Assembly (NCBI GenBank): GCA_018296165.2
Contig: JACKQL020000255.1
Coordinates: 1 to 24,450, forward strand
Direction of reading: 5' to 3'
DNA length: 24,450 nt
Origin: Termitomyces sp. T153
Lineage: Eukaryota; Basidiomycota; Agaricomycetes; Agaricales; Lyophyllaceae
In this document: piece by piece, positions 19,539 through 24,450 of the stretch
How positions within the stretch are numbered: the first letter of the stretch is position 1
Layout of the letters: each line of letters begins with the position of its first letter
Translations under genes and position numbers: made by a program
The notes under the pieces: model-generated
The model's database searches: none
What the model was told of the DNA's origin: nothing
Seen by the model: the letters and a program-made list of their open reading frames with translations, nothing else

Positions 19539-20535
19539 TGTCAGGTTCCGCTGACGACAGGGGCTCAGTACACTGGCAAGTCCTTACTAGGTGGACGCGA
19601 TGTCCTGCGCTTATAACCAGGCGTCCAGAGTTGGAGCGGAGGTGGGGAAGGCTTGCAAGGGGGTCCTAGGGAAAGCGGCCCGAGCAAGTCCTGAATGGTC
19701 CGGAGGAGTCTAAGACCAAAGGTACTGGGCGTTGACCCAGGGTGGGTGTCAGGGCTAGTTTGTGGGTGCGCAAATAGATTGCGGGGTAAGCAGAGGCTTC
19801 TCGGGTGATGGGGGCGGGGCTGGAGTTGGATAGGGGATTACCAGGGCTTGATGGGTCCCGGGGCCAAGCAGGGAGCGAGGGTCGGAGTTGTCGTAAGAAT
19901 GTTTGGGTCGTGGCGCGTGCGTGGAGTTTGTACTGATGTAGGGAGCAGGAGGGACTTAGAAGAACAAAGGAAATATGTACAGTCAAGACGAGACGGAGAC
20001 GAGACGAGACTGAGGAAAAAGATAGATTCAAAACTTAAAAACAGAAACAGAGACGAGACAAGAGATGAAACATAGGAAACCTGTAAATGTAATATCAAGA
20101 CTAAAGTTCGAGGAGTTATTCTACGACTTATATACCGACTACTGGGTACCTCGGAGGGTGGCGGATATGGTGGTGGGAGTCAACGGAGCTGTGTGGAGTC
20201 AACGGGTGTCGGGTACAATCCAAGGTCGGGCCACAGCAGTATTCTGATGGGATCAGTTGGGGGCACGGCCGCTCTGAGGACGTCATGATACTCTGGGACG
20301 GGTCGGGTAAACTAGGGTAGGGGGTCGGGAACGTATGATGTGGCCAGGAACGGTGGGCGAAGGGTTCAGGGGGAGTGTTGATGGCTATGGAGAGGGTGTT
20401 GGAGTTGCCATCGGGGTTTGCTGGAGAAGCGTCAGAGTTATCCAGTGTGGGCGCGAAAGTGTGGGCGGGGTTCAGTGGAGTTAGACAGGAAATCGGGAGG
20501 GGTTGGGAGCAGTGTCTAGGGAGCGGGTCATGACA
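19539..20535 (-). mobile_element. CpG-rich solo LTR nested in element 2
   Basis: A 997-bp LTR in reverse orientation, starting TGTCAGGTTCCGCTGAC and ending GGTCATGACA on the plus strand, with perfect TG/CA termini and TGTCA/TGACA inverted ends. It is flanked on both sides by CCACC (19534-19538, 20536-20540), a perfect 5-bp target duplication. It has no interior, so it is the product of LTR-LTR recombination. It is related to the element 2 LTRs (inverted TATA at 20127-20134; shared GATGGGATCA and GTCATGATACTC blocks near 20248-20293) but is a different subfamily in its U3. It keeps about 53 CpG dinucleotides, far more than its surroundings, so it is much younger or less methylated. Confidence 0.9.
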
Positions 20536-20540
20536 CCACC
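20536..20540. repeat. Right target-site duplication (CCACC) of the solo LTR
   Basis: Identical to 19534-19538 and directly after the CA terminus at 20534-20535. Confidence 0.85.
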
Positions 20541-21205
20541 CCTGCCACCGTCCAAAGAGACCTCTGCCATCTCCACCAGCTGCATCAGTATAAGGGTCTT
20601 CACTCCACCACCCCCACTGTCATCAAGAAGGACCTCCACCACCTCTGCCACCCATGTTGGCATAAGGGTCAAACCACTAGAAGGCCTCCGCCCCTCTGCA
20701 AGCCACACCAACAGAAAAAACAAAACCACCAGCCACCATCAAGCACACTCCAAAGATTCGGAGGTCTGCCCCCCCTAAACAGCACAATGCTTGACCCTGC
20801 CACAGACAGAGGACAACCCCCACAACTTTGGTCCAAAACCCTGAGGGCCAAGCCCAACAATGCTGCCATCAATGCCCCAAAATGTGACAGAACCCTGCAG
20901 GAAGACTCCCAACACCCCGTTGAGCCTTGGGACTCCCTCCCACAATACTCCGCCAAGTCCTGCAATGACTCCAGGACTAGCCAACACAGATGGTGAACAA
21001 TGGGCTTAACCCCCACCTCTGGACTTACTAGGGATTCAACTCCCACCCACACCCCTGCATGTTTTTACTTACCCTCACACAAACTAAAGCTCACCACATG
21101 TGCCAGGAGCATTGACCAAAATTGCATTAACAACGATATAATACAACAAAAAGGGGGTAGGCAACAGGGCACAGAGCAACAAGAGGACAGAGTCTGACTG
21201 CTCCC
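20541..21205. other. C-rich interior of element 2, right of the solo LTR
   Basis: Same C-biased, Pro-rich composition as 16068-19538, showing that the solo LTR split one continuous sequence. No recognisable gene. It may contain 3' sequence of the antisense gene that ends at 21206. Confidence 0.4.
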
Positions 21206-22835
21206 TCAACCCCTCCCCCCCTCAGGAAACCCCCTCCCTTCCTCCCCAATCTCCAAATCAATCTCCATTTGGGCCCACACCACTGCTAGAACCTCTGCCA
21301 ACCCCAGCAAGGCCTCCCCCATGTCCACCACCACCTCCCACCATGACCTTGGGGCTACCGCATTGTGCCACCAATGCCCCGCCAGCAACCTCCCCATCCT
21401 TGCCATCCCCTGCTGAAACTCCAGAGGGTGATCCATGGACATCTGCGTCAACCCATCTTGGATTGATGCCAGTCCTATGGAGGCACTGTCCAGGAGAACT
21501 CAGTGCTCCCGCACCCAGCCTAACCAAAAATGATTTGTTAGCAACAGAACAGAGAACTGGGGAGATACTTATGAAGGACCCCTGCATGGCCTGAGGTGGC
21601 CTCACTGGCCAACCAATCCTCCCTCCGCCCTGCTGCCTCCAGCTCTGCCCGCAACAAACCACCCTCCAACACCACCTGCCACCCCTCCACCACCTCCATG
21701 GGTCATACCTCCTGCTGTGTCAGATGCTCCCACAAACCCCGCACCTCCAATGCCCGCTCTGTTGCCACTTGCACTGAGGTGTCCCGCTCCCGCTGCAGTG
21801 CCTCCTTCTCCCTCTGTGCCATGTCCAGATCCTCCCTTACCTGTTGGAGCTCCCCCTCTCACACTGTCAACGCCATTGTCAAAGCCTCCACCTGCCGACA
21901 TAGGAAAACCTCCATGATTGAAGGCGGGGGCTCTGGGGAACTTGAAGCCTGTTCCAATGGCGCACCCAAGGTAAGAGAGTAAAAGTGAGGCCCTGGAGGC
22001 CCTGCCATTGACTCGTGTCCCTGTGGCCTCTTGCTGGGCCCCGCCTCTTGCTGGGCCCCGCCTCCAACAGTGGGGAGGCCCTCTGTTTCCCCTTATCCAC
22101 CACTGCCAGCGCCCCCTCCCTCCACCCACTCCGCAAAGGTCCCACCTTCCCTGCAGGTCACCCCACACCCCCCTCCCCCAACACCCTGGCCTTCTGTGCC
22201 TCGCCCAGTTGCCCCCACACCCAGCCCTCATCCCACCCCTGCTCTGCAGCAATGCATGCCGCCAACCACTCCAACAAAATCAAGCACTTCTCATGCCTCA
22301 TGCAGCACAGAAGGCACACAGAGGTGTCATGTCGCGAGCCCGTGGAGGGCCCATCAAATTTGCACAGCTTGCCCTGCCAACACAAAGGGTACACTATAAC
22401 CAAATGGTCAGTAAATGCAACCAAAAGGGCTTGAAAACTACCAGGGCTTGGTTCAAACACCACTCCAGTATTGGGGGGCCCCAAGCCCACACCAATGCTC
22501 TCGCGAACTCCTCCACTGTCACCTCTGCCTGCAGAACTTGCTGCACCTGCAGAACTCCCTCCCCACCCCCCACCACCAAACTTGACTCTGCAGGATGAAC
22601 TCTAGTCCATCTTGAGCCCCTCTCTCGAGTAGAGCCCCCAGAAGAGCCCAACACCATCGCGACCCACCCTGCAAAGCTCTGTCAATTACCCTGAAAAAAC
22701 AAGTAGACACTACTTACAACCCTAGTGCATGGCACTGACCCAACACTGGCACTCAAACTCCTCCCCCTCGCTGTTGTACACCACCACCTTGTCCGCATCA
22801 GAAAACCATAGAGCTGAGTGATTGGAGGAGGACAT
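21206..22835 (-). pseudogene. Decayed antisense gene of element 2: Cys-rich and coiled-coil protein
   Basis: Minus strand from ATG 22835 to TGA 21208-21206. Exon 1 (22835-22718) encodes MSSSNHSALWF and an acidic VVVYNSEGEEFE, with a TAG at 22724. A 49-nt intron (22717-22669; GTAAGT, TTGAC, GCAG) follows. The main frame from 22667 gives a Gly/Ser-rich part, a Cys cluster near 22387-22290 (LCKFDGPSTG...CLLCCMRHEKC), and DKGKQRAS...EAGPSKR near 22110-22045. A 17-bp duplication then shifts the frame to a heptad-rich coiled coil (LQQVREDLDMAQREKEALQR, about 21855-21710). A second intron with CTAAC ends near 21526, and the last exon reads QDGLTQMSMDHPLEFQQGMARM. Further stops: TAG 22604, TGA 22160, 21861, 21705 and 21502. 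The Cys cluster suggests zinc or nucleic-acid binding. From memory, similar proteins are common hypotheticals in Agaricomycetes; not checked. The phase at both intron joins is not fully resolved. Confidence 0.6.
22027..22060. repeat. 17-bp tandem duplication breaking the antisense gene
   Basis: CCTCTTGCTGGGCCCCG occurs twice back to back (22027-22043 and 22044-22060). Seventeen bases shift the frame, and removing one copy brings the Cys-cluster frame and the coiled-coil frame into register. Confidence 0.85.
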
Positions 22836-23054
22836 GGAAGAAATTTTTGGGGGAACCCTGGGGTATGTCCAAGTCTTTTAATTGATTGGGAAGAACCCCC
22901 TGACAAAGCAGCAACCATGCTTTGACTTCGCCTCCCACGCCACCATCATTTGCTGTGGATTGATCAATATTACTTGGCTTTGACTCCCATGCCCCCACTG
23001 ATCCCTGACCTGCGCCCCGCATCTCAAGGGTCTCAATGTTGAAAGGGGGGGTGA
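22836..23054. other. Spacer between the antisense gene and the right LTR of element 2
   Basis: No gene seen. It would hold the promoter of the antisense gene and ends with the polypurine tract. This parallels the 165-bp spacer at 11838-12002 in element 1. Confidence 0.4.
23041..23054 (+). other. Polypurine tract of element 2
   Basis: A purine run with seven consecutive G (GAAAGGGGGGGTGA) ends directly at the TGTCACG start of the right LTR. This identifies the LTR at 23055 as a 3' LTR of a plus-strand element. Confidence 0.8.
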
Positions 23055-24145
23055 TGTCACGACCCGTTCCCTGGACCCTCGCACATTGCCCAATGACCCC
23101 CCGCCCCCCCAGAACCTCCCCTGATGCCTCGCCAAACTCCCACAGTGCTCCGCACCTACTCTGGCTAACTCCGACAGCCCCCTGACCAACTCTGACATCT
23201 TCCCTGCAGTCAGCAACACTTCCCCTGGATTTCCTGAGCCCCTGGGACCATTCCCCCACCATGCCTGACCCCATTACACATCATCAACTTGACACCCTGG
23301 TTCCTTCAACTTACTTTGGAGTATCATGACGACCTCGGAATGGCCCACATCACCAATTGATCCCATCAACATATCAATGCAGCCCACCCTCTGATCATAA
23401 CGGACACCCATTGACTCTGCTGAGCTCCACCAAGCCTTGCTGCCACAGCCAATGTTCCCCAGAGCTCTCCAGTAGTCAGTATATAAGATGTAGAGTAGCT
23501 CTTCATACTCTAGTCTTGATATTGCTTAATGTTACCTATGGTCTGATTGTTTCTCTCTCATGTTTTGTGTTCCATGTCTGGTTTTCTTACTCTCAGTCTC
23601 CCGGTCTTGTCTTGTCTCTATTCCATTATTGTTTTTGTTATCGTTTCATATCTCCATCTGAATCTATTCTTGTTCTTGTCTCCATCTCATCTCATTTGAT
23701 CTGCCCCATCCATTGTGTTCCTATCTTTCCCAACCTTAACGCCTTTGTGAACCCCACAATTATGATTACAAATCCCAGACACTCTTTAACCAACTCTGGA
23801 CCTTGCTACATGCTCAGCTCTGAACTCTATCAACCTCTGTTGATCCCCCATCAAACTCTGGCTCCACTTCCATCACTTGTGTAGCCTCCACCTCCTCCAC
23901 ACCTGCAATACTTGCATACAGACTTGTGCCTGAACCCCACCAAGCCCGTCCCCCTTCCCCGCAGCTCATCCCCTACTCCTCCAGACCTCCCCAGACTTGC
24001 TCAGATCAATCTCCACCAACTATCCTCACAAGTCCCCAGTGTTTGGAACACCTCCAAATGCCCAGTTGTCAGTGCAGGGAATGACGTCTGCCTAGTAAGG
24101 ACTCACCCAGTGTAGCTGAGCCTCCATGGTCAGCAGAACCTGACA
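23055..24145 (+). repeat. Right (3') LTR of element 2
   Basis: Starts TGTCACGACCC and ends GAACCTGACA; 1091 bp before the duplicated tail. Homologous to 14920-16067 throughout, including the TATATAAG at 23480-23487 and the pyrimidine-rich stretch after it. Differences from the left copy are largely TG, CA and CG exchanges. Confidence 0.85.
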
Positions 24146-24449
24146 TATCCCCCATCAAACTCCAGCTCCGCTTCCATCACTTGCATAGCCTCCGCCTCCT
24201 CTGCACCTGCAATACTTGCATATGGACTTGTGCCTGAACCCCGCCAAGCCCGTCCCCCTTCCCTGCAGCTTGTCCCCTACTCCTCTGGACCTCCCTGGAC
24301 TTGCTCAGATCAATCTCCACCAACTATCCTCACAAGTCCCCAGTGTTTGGGACACCTCCAAATGCCCAGTTGTCAGTGCAGGGAATCACATCTGCCTAGT
24401 AAGGACTCACCCAGTGTAGCTGAGCCCCCGTGGTCAGCGGAACCTGACA
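23842..24449 (+). repeat. 304-bp tandem duplication of the LTR 3' end
   Basis: 23842-24145 and 24146-24449 are about 90% alike by eye, both running from ATCCCCCATCAAAC to the LTR end CCTGACA. The left LTR has one copy only. The duplication therefore arose in this LTR, or in its source copy, and has since decayed at CpG sites. The true LTR end is then 24449, one base before the window ends. Confidence 0.85.
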
Positions 24450-24450
24450 C

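Larger units (their letters stand above)
14920..24449 (+). mobile_element. LTR retroelement (element 2) without recognisable gag-pol
   Basis: Bounded by related LTRs in the same orientation (14920-16067 and 23055-24449), with a polypurine tract directly before the right one. About 6 kb of interior remains after removing the nested solo LTR. It is strongly C-over-G skewed on the plus strand, rich in short Pro-rich frames, and shows no zinc knuckle, YIDD or DDE motif. A decayed spliced gene lies antisense just before the polypurine tract. The left flank is CCAGA; on the right only one base (C at 24450) remains, so the target duplication cannot be tested. Alternatives: a non-autonomous large retroelement derivative, or two LTRs of separate insertions. 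Confidence 0.6.

Noticed and set aside
21602..22252. Minus-strand open frame of 216 codons, very rich in Gly and Arg
   Set aside because: It lies one base off the frame that gives a clear heptad coiled coil; its Gly runs are out-of-frame readings of Glu/Arg-rich codons, so it is a shadow frame.
22683..22717. A very short first intron ending at the first CAG (about 27 nt) in the element 2 antisense gene
   Set aside because: Too short for fungal splicing; the next CAG gives 49 nt with a TTGAC branch-like site.

Overview
This window looks like heterochromatic, transposon-filled DNA from an Agaricomycete-type basidiomycete. The reasons are Ty3/Gypsy Gag and Pol proteins of the kind common in mushroom genomes, GT-AG introns of about 50-70 nt with CTAAC or TTGAC branch sites, and severe CpG loss. 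The species cannot be named from the sequence. No prokaryotic signals, rRNA or tRNA genes were seen.

Layout. 1-1665: Gag and retropepsin remnant of a Ty3/Gypsy element entering from the left edge. 1666-2068: no gene, one perfect hairpin. 2069-4045 (minus): an unrecognised gene of about 658 codons, all in one frame but cut by ten nonsense codons. 4150-12872: Ty3/Gypsy element 1, with a 4-bp CTAG target duplication, a truncated 5' LTR, gag-protease and RT-RNase H-integrase frames with a few breaks, an antisense intron-containing gene (10485-11837), a polypurine tract and an 870-bp 3' LTR. Element 1 appears to have landed at an exon/intron boundary of a plus-strand gene whose remains continue at 12877-13656. 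13657-14919: no gene, diverged direct repeats. 14920-24449: element 2, with a 1.15-kb LTR at the left, a C-rich interior with no recognisable gag-pol, a decayed antisense gene (21206-22835), a polypurine tract and a 3' LTR whose last 304 bp are duplicated. A CpG-rich solo LTR (19539-20535, minus, CCACC target duplication) is nested inside element 2.

The most interesting feature is shared by elements 1 and 2. Each carries a spliced gene on the opposite strand, between the main body and the polypurine tract/3' LTR. In element 1 this gene reads as an uninterrupted 369-residue protein over five exons joined by four phase-0 introns, although gag-pol is broken and the 5' LTR has lost its TATA box. 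An intron-bearing gene can survive retrotransposition only if it is antisense to the genomic RNA, so the orientation makes mechanistic sense. The two antisense proteins do not look alike.

Sequence decay is dominated by methyl-CpG deamination. The two LTR copies of element 1 differ at many sites as TG in one and CA in the other, and most nonsense codons are those that CGA, CAG or CAA would give after C-to-T change. Family assignments rest on motifs read by eye; no database search was run.
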